Shown here: positions 12,160 to 25,085 of the stretch, piece after piece | How positions within the stretch are numbered: position 1 is the stretch's first letter | How the letters are laid out: every line of letters begins with the position of its first letter | Source of the DNA: Bemisia tabaci | Lineage: Eukaryota; Arthropoda; Insecta; Hemiptera; Aleyrodidae | Direction of reading: 5' to 3' | DNA length: 64,000 bases | NCBI RefSeq assembly: GCF_918797505.1 | Contig: NC_092795.1 | Location: forward strand, 59,370,916-59,434,915 | Translations under genes and position numbers: made by a program | The notes under the pieces: generated by a model | The model's input: the letters and a program-made list of their open reading frames with translations, nothing else | What the model was told of the DNA's origin: nothing | Databases searched by the model: none

Positions 12160-12397
12160 TCCCACAGTGGATCGAATCAATTAGAGAGGCCAGACATGAA
12201 ATTGTTGACCAAAACTGAAAATTTTGATGTTCATTTCGTCAAATTTTAAATTTTAAGGGGTCCCTCCAGATGACAATTTTACGAGGAAACCACCGCAACC
12301 ACTCATAGAACATGCAAGTTTTGTATAAACGGAGTTACAAGCGTTTAAAATTTTCAAATTTTGTCCGACCTCCCCTATCAACTCGATCCACTGCGCG
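12160..12397. mobile_element. Family G foldback MITE, second copy
   Basis: The ends CCACAGTGGATCGA...TCGATCCACTGCG are inverted, with the GAGGCCAGACATGAAATT and TTGTCCGACC segments of the family. Confidence 0.83.
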
Positions 12398-12714
12398 TCC
12401 TTAAATTTCGGACTTGTCATCATACATAACCAAGTAAAACAGGAAACGTGTTCGATTAAGAGGAAACGGGTTTGCTCCCCGAGATTTGATCCAGTGGGAG
12501 CGATTTCGGCCAGAAGCACACCTGGAAAAGTCGGAGAGCTCGGTTTGGAGAAAAACTGAGGAAACCCGAGTCGCGGGCAGTCGGCGATCGCCGCGAGGCA
12601 ATAAATTTTCATGAGGTGCGCTGTTCCACGTTTGTCAAACGGTGCGCTAAAACGAGGATATTTTGCATTTCGGCGCGTTGATTGGGAGGAATGCGGGATA
12701 AATTAGGTCTGCAC

Positions 12715-12979
12715 CGTACGCTGCCGCGCTAAGGAAAAACGCCGTATGAACAGTCGAGAGTTGCCAAATTTCCCTCGATAAAATGTTCATTTTTAAGGAA
12801 AGTTGTGAATATATTCCCTCTAAAGTTTCAGAATCTTTAGGCAAAATTGCGAACTAAATTATCTGAAAAATTGGGAGGAAAATATTCATAAATTTACCAG
12901 GAAATTCGTGTTTTATGATAGGAAATTTGGCAACACCTGAAGGTTCATACGGCGTTTTTCCTTAGCATGGCAGCGTACG
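12715..12979. mobile_element. Family E foldback MITE with CGTACG flanks
   Basis: GCTGCCGCGCTAAGGAAAAA at the left mirrors TTTTTCCTTAGCATGGCAGC at the right. CGTACG is present at both outer edges (12715-12720 and 12974-12979) and could be part of the ends or a target duplication. Confidence 0.87.
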
Positions 12980-13101
12980 AACGTGGCTCTTCCCGGCCGG
13001 TCTGGGTCGTCGCTCCCCTGTCACCGTCTCGTTACGGGATCGTTGATAGCGGCTTAATAAACGAGATAACAAAGGAAATATAGGTCAATAACATCGGCCG
13101 C

Positions 13102-13117
13102 GGGGGGGGGGGGGGGG
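13102..13117. repeat. Homopolymer G tract (16 bp)
   Basis: This is an uninterrupted G run. Similar G or C runs occur at 23456-23474, 35318-35330, 38362-38377, 57768-57778 and 57999-58012. Confidence 0.95.
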
Positions 13118-13119
13118 CT

Positions 13120-15450
13120 GCTCCCGCCCAAGCTACTGTCAACCTCACCCTGCGCCCACCACGCTAACCGTTAACCACCTCCCGCAAAAAAAGGTTTCAA
13201 TTGAGTTAGACTTGTTTATGGCCCTTATTAGCCCAATTTGTAGCAAGATTCACTCCAGCTTACGTTTCGGCTATTTTCTAGCTTCCTTTATCAACTAATC
13301 GGCTTATCGATGGTGGAAGTAGAAAAACGCGTATCTCGACATCAATGTTTCAAAATTTCTACAGGTGCTGTTTTACTCGCAGAGCTCAGCTTTCTTTATC
13401 AGTGCAATGGTAATTAGAATAACGCGTATCTCAATCTCATATTTAAAAAAAAAAAAATCACCAAGTTGTTCCTTCACTCACAGCAAATGATGAAGCAAAA
13501 TTGAGGAATAATTCAAAATCACGATATTCATTAGTTTTTCTCGGGAAGCACAACACTTGATTTGACTTTCAACTTTTCGTTACTGTGTGAAAACACTTTT
13601 CTATACGCAGTACATGCTGACACATTTTTGGGGACGGCAAAAAAAAAAAGGAAACGCGGCGGCAAATTTCAGAAGATGACTTTTTTTCTTTGTCTTTCAA
13701 GTCATCAAAGGTCGTCCACATGGAGCTTGACTGACAACATTATAAAACGCACTTATATGTACTTCCGTGCAACTGGCGAAACGGCGTGGCGGAATGGATA
13801 CAAATCAACGTGCTCCTAGGTCAAGACATTGCCTACCCGCGAAAATTGAAGGCGTTCGGTCAAACGCGGTGACCGTACGCTATTGTTTCAAAGTATCCAT
13901 TCTCCCACAGAATGATCCTGCATATTTCACAATACTTGATGAATCTAAGGGTTCTCTGAGAGCAGTGAATCCATATTGTTTCTCGCTCCGAAATCAAGCC
14001 AAACTTTGTTCCATTCCAACAATTAATAACGTAAAAGAGTCAAATACTTTTCTGAGTGCACTAGCAATTTTGATGGAAATTTCTGAAGTATTATAACTTG
14101 GACAGCGCGAAAAATTTACTTGAGAGGCCGAAGATTTTACGTACTTGTAAAAAAAATCCCCCTAATGGTCCCATGCGAAGAAAGAAATAATGGTCCCTCA
14201 AAGTTATATGTTTTCATCTACAGCCCGTAAAAGAGAGAGGATAAAATTAACTAGCAGTGTCAAAGACAACGCGTTGTTATTTTGTGTGTAATGAATGAAA
14301 GAAATGTCGTTGGTTTTTCCTAAGAAATCATAGTAATATTTTCATTAACCGAACAAAATTGAAATAACGCTGCAAGTTTCAGAAAAAAAGTAAAATACAT
14401 AGGAAATGATTGCAAGTCAATTTTTTTCAATGAGTCAGGAGAAAATGCAGTCGTTATTTATCTATACCTCTGCATTCCTATTTTTTCTTAACTGCGCAAG
14501 TATGTGAAGAGAAAAAGTCTTTTACGGTTTCCATTTGTTTTCAGGATATTTTCAAATTGTTGCCGTTTTCTTTATCGGAAGCACAGTTTATAAGTAATGT
14601 TATACTTCCCCAAAAGGCATAAGTATTTTAAAACCTGCATTCACTGAAGGTTTGTTTACGTTCTCGTGTAGGGTCGTAATGAAGGACTGAACATTCCGAC
14701 TGTTCAAATGGAGTTTTAGTATTCACATCCTGATGTCCTATCTTAGGCAGCGAGTCAATTGCCTTTTAAGTAATCTTCTTGTCTTAAAAATCGAATAAAA
14801 ATCAGCGAGGTTACGTCGGCACTGCTGATCACGCTAAATTAAATTGGACATTTTATTCCCTATAGATCAGATAACCATTTAAAGTTTAACGGGAGTATTA
14901 CCTAATCCTAAAGAAATTGCGAGTTTGCCGCCCCTAATGTGCCGATTCTGTCTTTTAACATTCAAAAGAGAGCCCTCTTAGGTATTTTACGTTACGCAAC
15001 AAATAACTCTAAATCTCCTAATTTGATCCAAAATTCTTGCCTGCAACCCGTTCACTCATACCGACTTCAAATATATTGATCTTGACTTGCTAGATTTTAT
15101 TTCGTTTTCAAATGGAAGCATTCTGATGACCCAAGTTTGGCATGATTGTCCCCTCTTCATCTTCTTCGTTTTTAAAAGAGAGAGGAAGGAGACTATTTTT
15201 GAAGGATATTTCTATTTGAATAACAATTTTAAAATTAACAGTAAATCCAGTCCCGAGGATAAATTTTCTGACATTTTTAGTATAACGTCCTCTTCGTACG
15301 GGTGGATGTACCCTTCATCCGTGATTTTCTCATCCGACGAGCGCCGTATCTTGGTCACAGCGAGATGCATCCTAAATGCATCTTATGCGTGATCCATCTC
15401 GATGCAATCCTCAAGCTCTGAAGCCCTCCTGGTTAGAGTTGTATACCGTC
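13120..15450. other. Gene-free stretch
   Basis: The DNA is AT-rich, with no recognised gene or clear repeat. Open frames at 13562-14096 have no domain that I can recognise. Confidence 0.5.
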
Positions 15451-15459
15451 GCCCCTCTA

Positions 15460-15550
15460 ACGGAAGGGCGTGTTTTAATTTGCGAGTGAGCCCTGGTCTC
15501 CATGTAACTCCATGCTTTTCGGGGCTTTATGTGGAAATAGAGTTACGTTG
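15460..15550. repeat. Member of the GGGCGTATCTC hairpin family (family K), degraded
   Basis: It carries GTGAGCCCTGGTCTCC..AACTCCATGCTTTTCGGGGC, shared with the hairpin at 30617-30734 and related to those at 28342 and about 2270-2330. The arms here are eroded. Confidence 0.6.
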
Positions 15551-16224
15551 GATGAGTGACGATAAAAGCCGCATTCCCGAAAGTCCATTGGAAAACGCTC
15601 CGACTTGCGTGCGAACGGTGCGTGTGACCAAGACACCGTTGTCGATTCTTCCACGCACACGTCAAATATTTTCCTCCAATCAGAGAATGATTAATAGCGA
15701 AATTAAAAGTATGTAGATCAAGGTGTTCTTTCTCATTGCGTCTACGAGCATCATTGAAAATTTTTAAATTTTCGCATAAGTTCTTATTCAACGCTTGGAG
15801 AAGACTAGAGTACCTGTGAGAGTATAGACGGTTGTGAAACACCGAAAATCCATCTGGCCTTCATCGATGCCTCCGCGAATAAAGTTAGGGCCCTAAGAGA
15901 CAGCCATCATGAATTCAAATTATTCAGGACGATGGATTATTACAATTTTTACAACCCGTCGTCTGTGAAGCACGTATTTGATACGCATTCGCACGTTTTC
16001 GCATAAATTTAATAATTTTTGCGAAAAACTGCTCGTTTATGAACATTATTGGTCATCTGGGTTTGAATTAGAATCTGAGAAATGATAATAAAATGTTGTG
16101 TGTCAGATGGACGGCTGCCCTTATTTTGGGTCCTAAGCCCTCCATGAAGCAGGAGAAGAGGAGGAGGAGAAAACGATGAGATCGTATGTAGCTTCTCAAT
16201 ATAAAAAATCTACTGTGCAGGGTA

Positions 16225-16420
16225 CATGCAGTTCATCAGGATTTGAGGAAAAATCGGTCGTAAAATCAGGATTTGAGAAAAGTCGGCCGTCCAATCGGAT
16301 TTTTTTATGCTTTCGCATACGCTAATGCAGAAATGTTAATTTTTCTCCGCAAAAAATCAGGATTTGATCAGGATCTGGAAAAATTTTAAAATCAGGATTT
16401 AGCGGTTAAAAAGCAGGATT
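16225..16420. repeat. Dispersed-in-tandem TCAGGATTTGA motifs
   Basis: TCAGGATTT(G/A) recurs at least five times in about 200 bp with variable spacing, interspersed with AAATCGG. No reading frame is associated. Confidence 0.65.
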
Positions 16421-17115
16421 TCATTAGGATTTCCAAAATTTTAAAAAAAACTAGACACTTTGAATGGGTCCTTAGCCTCTCCCACAAAATTTTTCTATAG
16501 CCACGCTTATTCTGGACTCTCGACGAACAACTCGATTGATACAATTGACCAACCATTTCAACTAAATCTCGTCGCACCCTGACGACCATAATACAATTCC
16601 AACGTGACCTGTCAAAGTCTTCGGTCATCTCCCGTCCACCGATGGGTCCACGGCTGCCTCACCAAACTCGGCAACCGCGGGAGACAAATCAATGCAAAAA
16701 GGCATAAACGTCTGATGCGTGAGAGGGGTAATTATGCAGTAAACGACGGCAATTACTCCTTGGGCCGTGTGGCTCCGATGCTCCATGGATGGCTGTGGCT
16801 GTGGCAGCAACTAATAACCTGCAACGACACAAATAGAACTCGGGCTAGCCATTCGCCAGCGAGCCGGGTCCCGGGTCCCGGGTGCAGCAGCCGCAGGTCT
16901 CGGATGGCCCGCGTCTTTCAGCAGAAACTCCGTCAGGTTGTCCCGGCAACTGAAATCTAGACTTAGAGATGATTTGTTCGTTGAAAGTTGGTTTGGTTGT
17001 TTACCTCCGATTAGAATCGTCAGATGCATGAGATTTTACGGATCTTCATCACGATTTTGTTCATCTTGCATTGCTAAGGGAAAATGCCATATGAGAAATG
17101 GAATTCTCCTTTTAA

Positions 17116-17500
17116 ATGGACGTATTTCTATCAAACAGAACTGCGAGCAGGTGAGAAATATGGGGTGTGCTCTAGAAATCTGCATAAGAAACAATGTAAA
17201 AGAGGGCGTGATTCCTTTTGAAGAGTTGGAAAAGCGGGATATTACATTCTATCAAAGAGACCTATGTGTCGACTGAATGCGGGATTCATGAGCCGCGGGC
17301 ATGGCAAGAGAGCGTTGTGGACAGGGCTCATGAGTTAAAGCGCCCCGACGACGATCTCCCCCTCGCTCGAGTGCGCACTATCATTGCCGCTGACGTCACT
17401 GGCGCTTTATTATTCTCATTCACTTGCCACGCAAAGAGAACTAACGAGCACACCCCATATTTCTCACCTCCACATAGGTCTGTTTGATAGAAATACGTCC
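17116..17500. mobile_element. Foldback element, TGGACGTATTTCT ends (family L)
   Basis: The left arm ATGGACGTATTTCTATCAAA continues through GTGAGAAATATGGGGTGTGC. It mirrors the right arm, which holds GCACACCCCATATTTCTCAC and ends TTTGATAGAAATACGTCC. The centre has CATGAGCC...GGCTCATGAG-type palindromes. A copy interrupted by another MITE lies at 41622-42264. Short relatives lie at 17794 and 47861. Confidence 0.88.
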
Positions 17501-17793
17501 AAATATCCTTAAAAAGTCACTAAAAATCAAGAAAATTAAAAAATTCTGGAAAGTCACCCGAGAGAAGGAGTGAATACTTTTCCTGCTCGCGATGTTTGAT
17601 TGAGGCACATACCGTCGTTAGTATGATGCCATCACGTAGTGGATGTCTCGAAAGCCAGCTCGAATTCTCAGAAACAGACGGATGTGGGACTCGGCCATTA
17701 GCGACCGTGGAAAAACAACTAAAATCAACAAGAGTTTTGAACTTTTTTCGGGGGGCTCCGAATCCGCCGCTGTTTGCTTTCGGCCCAAAATGT

Positions 17794-17922
17794 AAATGGA
17801 CGCATTTATGTCAAACGGAGCTATGTGAATAATGACGTGAGCCCTGTTCTGTATATATGCATATGGATCTCAGGGCTCATGTCATAGTGCACATAGTTCT
17901 GTTTGGCAGAAATAGTCCAAAT
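17794..17922. mobile_element. Short family L foldback element
   Basis: AAATGGACGCATTTATGTCA at the left and TTTGGCAGAAATAGTCCAAA at the right are inverted repeats; internally GTGAGCCCTGTTC and ATCTCAGGGCTCATG pair. Confidence 0.8.
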
Positions 17923-18025
17923 GTGTAACGTACTCGTACCCACGCTGGGCTGTAGCTGGTCAGCGAAGGTTTCACCCACGTGGTGTGTGCCAAGAGGCCA
18001 ACACACCGAGATTAGAGGTAAACAC

Positions 18026-18188
18026 CGTGGCGTGGCGTGCTTTGCGATATATCGATCGATTTGCAATTTAAACCTATGGAAAAGGATCGATGAACAGGGT
18101 GTTCACAACGAACGCCATAATAATCGATTATTTACGGCAGCTTTGAATGGAGGAAAATCGATAATCGATCATTCACGCCTCGCCACTG
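18026..18188. mobile_element. Family D hAT-type MITE with perfect 8-bp target duplication
   Basis: The element is bounded by GTAAACAC on both sides (18018-18025 and 18189-18196). It contains TTTAAACCTATGGAAAAGGA and ends CGCCACTG. The left end has lost one base (CGTGGCG). Confidence 0.93.
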
Positions 18189-18339
18189 GTAAACACTGCC
18201 CTGTTCGAGCGACACACTTCGTTGGCGCCATGGAAGAAAGTCGTGTTTGCTCAGTCATATCATGGAATACATGTATTTTTCTCCACTCCGTTCCTCAGTC
18301 CCAACGTCTAATGGCGAAAGATTCATTTTTTTAAACAAA

Positions 18340-20670
18340 AAAATTATAATGTGGAAAGAAAGTTACCAATAATTGAATCTTTTTTGTGGTAAATTAACTT
18401 CATTCTTGCTTGCCCGACCTTTCCGGGAAAAATTTTGGATTATGGAGGGAGAGAGTCTAAAATTCATGTCTAAAAATTTCTGTTTTTTTTTTTCAGTTTT
18501 TTCCTTCTCTTTATGGTAGGGTGACACTGCTCATCATCGAAATTTTTCCGCTAGTCAAAGTGTAATCAGAGCGTTGCCCCGGCGTCCGCTGAAAAAGTAA
18601 TAAAGAAATGAGTCGGGTCATAAACCGACTAGAAAATTCCGCGAAGTTGGAAGTCAAGTGCGAACACTGCGTAGGATCCCACAGCGAAAGACTGCACCTC
18701 GAGTTGTCCCGAAAGTTTCCGACCGGTTCACTTTTTAAGAACAACCAACTTAATTCCCGCCCATGGAGCGCCGAGCAAATAAGTCCACCCAGTCCTCGTT
18801 GCTCAATAACTTATTTCGGTGCGCTGTTGCCAGCCTGAAGTTTAGTGTTGGTATCGATACTTTTCAGAATGGATGTCGACAGTAAACTTGCAAAAACACG
18901 TTTATTTTTTAAATGGAAAAACATCCAACGTCATCTCATAAAAACCACAAGACTCTCGTAAACCAGCCTATCCTTCTTTAAATCCTTGAAGTTGTAAGAA
19001 ATCAGATGGTGCTGCTATTGTTTTGAACTGCGCAACTGGTTTTTGTTATGATTTTCCTGGCGGCAACTTGTCTGTTTTCGTTTTTGAAAAAACTTTCAAA
19101 TCCGTGAAAATGTTTAGTCACAGTCACTATCAGCTACTTACCTCTGTCGCACGTTTTTCGAATCTTGAAAGCCGCGCTTCGAACGTTTTTACAGATACAG
19201 ATGGTGATTTTACTATGATAGCCACCGGTACTATTTTTCGTAAAGCTGAAAAAAAATTCGAAATTTCATCATAAGTCATTATTGGTTAAAAAATGAATTT
19301 AATTTTAATTTTGCTCAGCGCCTAAAAATTTTACGAAATGAAAAATTAGTCGAAGTGAAAAATGCTTCCGCTCAAATTAGCCAATTTTGAGTCTTCACAA
19401 TGTGCGGTACTTAGTCATGGGTCAAAAATATCTATACTTGCTGCGAGCGGCATCACGGTTTTGAGACCGAGAGTGTTTTCTCACAACTTTATCAGTGCGG
19501 AGCTTAGAGGGCGTAAGGAGCATAAAAATAGTGATCGGTAAACAAGTAATGTACCCATGGCAAATAAAATTAAATAACGCGTCGCGGCATCACTAGTTTC
19601 ACGGTGAAGATCCCCATTCAGTTCGGCGATAAACTTTGCTGTAGAATATTTTACCCATTGAGGAAAGAATTATTTTTTTTCTTCCTACACATGCAGACCT
19701 GTCCTTGAAGAGCTACGCTCTTATCCCGTTTTGAGTAGATTCCCAGTTCAGAGACAGTGTCGCACACAATGTCGTACCGTTTGTTCATCGTTAGAGCTTT
19801 TAGGATTCCTGCTCAGATTTTCCCTATGCAAGTGAGAGAAAAGTGGAAACTTATATCTCGAGTCATCCATTCTGAATTTTAAATCCAAAAACTTTCAACT
19901 TTAGTCGACCATCATCTAGTTCTCTAGAATTAGAGAAGAACCATCATGAGCTCAGCTAGAGCATTTTTGTGACGGAGAAGACAAGCGGCCACATATTTGG
20001 ACGGAATTTATCAGAAAGGAACCAACTCTCATCCTCGAAAAAATTAAGTTAAGAATGTTTTTGAGTTCCACTATAGCCGTATATTTTCTCTGCCAAAAAC
20101 TGGAAGTCTAAAAACAAATTACTCACATGAAAAAGAGGCGTTAAAGTTTATTCTCTACATTGAGCCTTATGCAGGAATGAAACTTCAAACCTCTTTTTCT
20201 CAGTTTCAACTTAATGTTTGTCGGTTTCTTTCCGATGAACTCAGTCCATTTGTACGATCGCGACTTTTTCCCCTCGGATACCTCTCTAGCTACAATCATG
20301 GGAACTACTTTTTTCTAAATTTTGAAGCGTTTAAGTGACGCCGAGACTAACCATAAACAAACTCTCCTCTCTCTCTACAAAAATGAGCCTACCTTATTAT
20401 TCTCAGTGTCTAATGTATTCTTTGATAAGTCTCATTTTATAGCTAGAATAAGGCATTAACTATAAAGCTTGAATGAATCTTTACCGCATTCACCGGATGT
20501 CTCTGCCGTAAGGACTCCTCATTCGACCAACAAAATTTGCAATACGTATTTTAACGTGCTTTTTATTACCCAAACTTACCTGAATATGTATTCCATTCTC
20601 TCAGTACTCAAGAGATAAACATCTGGAGCTGTTGTGAAACTAACAGTTGAAGATCAAGGCGTACCGTCTG
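18340..20670. other. Gene-free stretch
   Basis: I found no gene, RNA or repeat family that I could define. Open frames at 18511-18838 and 19023-19274 show no domain. Confidence 0.5.
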
Positions 20671-20675
20671 TCAGA

Positions 20676-20829
20676 GGCGGATCCAGCCATTTAGGAACAC
20701 TGGATTTCCTCCATTTAAACCTATGTCAAATAATCGATTCTTGTCGGAGCACTTGGCCCCTCTCAGAATCGATACATTTCCATAGGTTTAAATGGAGAAA
20801 AACAACGTTGCCAATTTGCTGGATCCGCC
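20676..20829. mobile_element. Foldback element with GGCGGATCCAGC ends
   Basis: GGCGGATCCAGC (20676-20687) and GCTGGATCCGCC (20818-20829) are perfect inverted ends. Inside, CCATTTAAACCTATG and CATAGGTTTAAATGG are inverted, linking it to the interior of family D. A related but weaker structure lies at about 42691-42772. Confidence 0.85.
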
Positions 20830-21007
20830 AATGCCGTCTGCCAAAAATCATTAACGCTCGCGGGATTTATGAAACTTTTGTTTTTAGGAAAGTTCGGCTA
20901 TGGTGGATTGTGGCTAGGAGTGGAGGGGAGGGGTGGGAAGTATGAAAATAATTCATGAAAAGAACCGGAAGACCGGAAGAGGGCTGGCGCTGCCAGAGCC
21001 CACGCAT

Positions 21008-21238
21008 GGCGCACAGTGGATCGAGGCAATAGGTGAGGTCGGACAAAATTTGGAAACTTTAAAAGGTTATAACTCCGTTTATACAAAACTTTGAGGATCT
21101 GAATGTGGTTTTATTGGTTTCCTCGTATAATTTTTGTCTCTAAGTACCCCTGAAAATTTAAAATGTGAGGAAATAAACGTCAAAATTTACAGTCTTAGTT
21201 AAATATTTCATGTCCGATTGACTGGAGTTACTGTGCGG
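21008..21238. mobile_element. Family G foldback MITE, third copy
   Basis: It starts GGCGCACAGTGGATCGAGG and ends TTACTGTGCGGCG. The GAGGTCGGACAAAATTTGG segment is mirrored by TCATGTCCGA near the other end. It is in the opposite orientation to the copies at 4717 and 12160. Confidence 0.8.
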
Positions 21239-21352
21239 CGAAGAGGGGAACATTTCGAATACAGGAACGAGGAGAATTGAGAGGGTTCTAGATTTTGGCT
21301 TCGGCTTGCCTATGCAAGCCGTTTGAAATTTAAGTTCTTGTGAAGTTCGTTC

Positions 21353-21960
21353 CAGTGGCGTGCGTGTTTTGCGATACATCGATTGATCTGCCATTTAAAC
21401 CTATGGAAAAGTATCCCTAAACAGGGTGTTCGCAACGAACACCTTAAGGTGATTCGATGGACGCCATATTTTGTGTCAGAAAGGCATGCGATATATCGCA
21501 TCCATTGGTTCCATTTTTTCAGCTACTCGTTATTTTTCTCCAATTTTGAGATCGCAATTCTGTTGTTAGGAGACTGAAGCACGCACTTACAAATTTTAAC
21601 AAAGAAATTTAACGTAATAAAGGCGTGGTTTTTTTAGAGAGAAAATATCGCATTCGAGTGCAGTTTCGATATCAGTATCGAATGCGATGTTTTCTCTCTA
21701 AAAAAAACCACGCCTTTAGCACGTTGAATTTCTTTGTTAAAATTTGTAAGTGCGTGCTTCAGTCTCCTAACAACAGAATTGCGATCTCAAAATTGGAGAA
21801 AAATGACGAATAGCTGAAAAAATGGAACCAATCGATGCGATATATCGCATGCCGTTCTGACACAAAATATGGCGTCCATCGAATCACCTTCATAATCGAT
21901 TCTTTACCATAGCCTCAAATGCGGAAATATCGATGATCGATCATTCACGCCTTGCCACCG
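21353..21960. mobile_element. Family D hAT-type MITE interrupted by a nested palindrome
   Basis: The CAGTGGCGTGCGTG start, TTTAAACCTATGGAAAAG, and ATTCACGCC..GCCACCG end are those of family D. GTTCGTTC and GTTCGTCC flank it (7 of 8 identical). The 445-bp palindrome at 21446-21890 sits inside the family's AACACCTTAATAATCGATTC segment. Confidence 0.9.
21446..21890. mobile_element. Near-perfect 445-bp palindromic foldback element
   Basis: Arms of about 212 bp (21446-21657 and 21678-21890) are almost exact inverted repeats, starting AAGGTGATTCGATGGACGCC and separated by a 20-base loop. Few mismatches were seen by eye. No protein is encoded; an RNA from either strand would form a long duplex. Confidence 0.95.
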
Positions 21961-21999
21961 GTTCGTCCGATCGATCGGTTTTCTGTCTAATTTGAAAAA

Positions 22000-23450
22000 A
22001 TCTAGTCCTTAGTCTATCCCTCACGGTGTCTGGACTGTATGAGGGACACATCGTGTTGGGTTTTTTCTCGGAAAAAATTTCAAATTTGGTCGATAGAAAC
22101 GTCTTTTGGATATTTTACGCGTCCAACTTCCCCTCAGGACAACCAAAATATCTGTTACGATAACCAGAATGAAATGCCTTTGGGATCATGAGAACCGTAG
22201 TCTTCCCAAAGAGAGTTTCAATTCGAGAAGTGCTCATTAAACGTTTCTGTTAATCCAAAAGATTTTTTTTTTGGTCTTGATGCGTTGCTTCTCCGAAACA
22301 TCCAATTTTGGTTTTTTAGAGGCATGTATGATAAATTGCATCCAGTGAAAAAAAATATGATTGGAAAAAAAAAAATTGTCGTGATATAATTATTGTTTTT
22401 ATGAAGTTGTTTAATGTTACCATACGTTTTCTTGGTGAAAAGAATAATTTTTTTTTTTTTTTATTTTTTTTTTTTTGTCATAGTGGTATATTTTTCCAAG
22501 GGTGAACGAAGATTATTTATTGGGATCCTTCTTCTTCTTATTGTTTTTTGATTTGCGGTTCAGAATAGGTTAATCATAAATTACTCTCTTTTTTAGTAAA
22601 AGCCACACAAATAACATTCAAGTAGGATTTTTTTCATATATGTATGCTGTGTGGCAAAAATATTATTTGATGACACTTCAGAATATTCATGCTGACTTGT
22701 CGTGGAAGTTTTTATTTTTAATTTACTCAATTATTTTGTTTTAATTTCAAAAGAGCGTAATGATTGTTACAAATTGAAGGGAAAAATGTTGTGAAAAAAA
22801 CTCCTATTTAATCCTGTTCCCCGTTGAAATTTCGTCGGCCATATCAACAATTAGGAATAGCTGGAAAGGCATGGCGGCGCTGTAAAGTAGAACCGCGAAC
22901 TGGCGCGGCGATACGGGGGAGTTCACACAGCGGATAACGTTGTCGTTTCTCGTGTGAAATATCACTTATCCTCCCCAGGCCTCGCGGTAAAATTGGAGGA
23001 TATTGCCCCAAGCGGCAACAATGCCCGGATGACTCATAGCCGCGGGATCCCGCGAATGTGTCCAACCGGGGGCTGTGGCTGTCAAAAGGAAGGGGGCGGG
23101 CAGGAGGAAGGGGGGCCGAAACACCGCGTGCAGTGTCTCGCCGCCTCAAAAATACGCAACAAGTGGAAATGGCGAATATATCGGATGTAACCAGTCGGCA
23201 AGAATGTTATAAAATTAGCACCCATCCTCATTTGAATGGAATCAGCGATTCATCAAGAATTTCGTGGAAATCATCGGAGGAAAGCCCGATGTGCGGCCTT
23301 CGCCTTGAATGAACCGGTTTCTGATGTCACAACGTCTACGTCAGACTTGCATCACGTTTCCAAGAGTAGTATAGTATTTCCCTATTTCATTCATTATTGA
23401 TGACTAAGGCTCCTCTATCTGCTCTCACTTATGCATTCACGAAGTGCTAG
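22000..23450. other. Gene-free stretch
   Basis: The stretch is AT-rich to 22800 (long T tracts around 22450), then a GC-richer segment to 23300. No gene was recognised; open frames at 22844-23312 on both strands show no domain. Confidence 0.5.
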
Positions 23451-23455
23451 AATCT

Positions 23456-23474
23456 GGGGGGGGGGGGGGGGGGG
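23456..23474. repeat. Homopolymer G tract (19 bp)
   Basis: This uninterrupted G run is one of several in the window. Confidence 0.95.
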
Positions 23475-23967
23475 CTTGTCAATAAATTTTGTAACACTCT
23501 AGGGGGTGGATGGGTCTTCATAATTTGGTGACCGCGCGTGGCAAGAGGTGATAGGTGAATCTGAACTTTTTTTTTTTTTTCATTTATTTTCTACGTATTC
23601 TTTGCATTTGCACTTGGCTTGAGATTTTTAAGCCTTTTTATTTTTCTCTTCCCTCAAAAATTATCATACGTTCATCACAATTTATTGTCCACGGTATTCA
23701 TTTTTTCACTCTAATTTTTATAATGATTCGTTCCAACCATTATTTCCAAAAAATACACATACTCTTTGGATTGGGGCTTCAAATATTCATTTTTCCAATC
23801 ATATTGGTCAGTAATTTATTAACCTCGCCTCTTCATGGAGACGACGCAAACGTAAACTTACAATCCATCTTGCGGCGATCGATGAAATTGGAATTGCAGG
23901 TGAGCTACTTGTGCGTTAAAGTCACTTCTTCGCGTCTGTGTGACTTCCGAATAAGTAGACATTTACG

Positions 23968-25085
23968 GTGATACAACTATTCTACCACGTAGGAGCCAAT
24001 GTTGCCTACACTACAATTGAAGGCGAACTGACATGATGATAGAGTCACCTCTTCCCGTTAGGTAAAAAGCTAGTTTTTTGTGCGTTCCGAGCAAACGTGC
24101 CCTCTCTTGCTGATACAACTATTCGACCACCGGGGAGTTTGTGTTGCCTACACCGATTTTTGTAGGAGAACTGCTAATGCGCTAGAAGCGTCCGTCCGAC
24201 TTACAAACTAGGGGCTCCAAAGAGGATCTAAGGTGGAATTATTGACTGATATACCTTTAGAAGATCGTCGGTCGGACGGATCTTTTAAGATTAAGGTCAG
24301 TGATTTGTTTCGGACGCATCATAGATCAGATCTTAGGATTTTCAAGGAACATCGTGCCGAAACAATGGAAAAATTGAAGAATTACAGCCAGTTTGAGAGC
24401 CTAAGGACGCTTGTAGTGAGCCTGTAAGTCTGTAAGCCTGTGGGAAGGGCGCTTAAAGTAACCTCTCCCGTCTCTACATTCGGTGAAAGGATAAAGTTGC
24501 GGCATTTACGGTGATACCACTATTCGACCACGTGGGAGCCCATATTGCCTACACTACAGACTGAAGGCGAACTGATATAGTGATAGTGTCACCTTTTCGC
24601 GTTACGCAAAAAGCTAGTTTTTTGTGTGTTTGTTCCGAGCAAGCCGACGATACCACTATTCGACCACGTGAGAGCCCATATTGCCTACACTACAGACTGA
24701 AGGCGAACTGATATAGTGATAGTGTCAACTTTTTGCGTTACGTAAAAAGCTAGTTTTTTGTGTGTTTGGTCCGAGCAAGCCGACGATACCACTATTCGAC
24801 CACGTGGGAGCCCATATTGCCTACACTACAGACTGAAGGCGAACTGATATAGTGATAGTGTCAACTTTTTGCGTTACGTAAAAAGCTAGTTTTTTGTGTG
24901 TTTGGTCCGAGCAAGCCGACGATACCACTATTCGACCACGTGGGAGCCCATATTGCCTACACTACAGACTGAAGGCGAACTGATATAGTGATAGTGTCAA
25001 CTTTTTGCGTTACGTAAAAAGCTAGTTTTTTGTGTGTTTGGTCCGAGCAAGCCGACGATACCACTATTCCACCACGTGAGAGCTC
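23968..25085. repeat. 136-bp tandem satellite with diverged flanking units
   Basis: GATACCACTATTC(G/C)ACCACG starts at 24513, 24649, 24785, 24921 and 25057, an exact 136-bp period. Adjacent units are almost identical. Diverged units start near 23971 (GATACAACTATTCTACCACG) and 24113, separated by about 330 bp of other sequence. Each unit carries CTACACTACAGACTGAAGGC and AAAAAGCTAGTTTTTTGTG. Confidence 0.95.

Noticed and set aside
23968..25085. CRISPR-like array
   Set aside because: The 136-bp units are tandem without distinct spacers, and the genome is eukaryotic.
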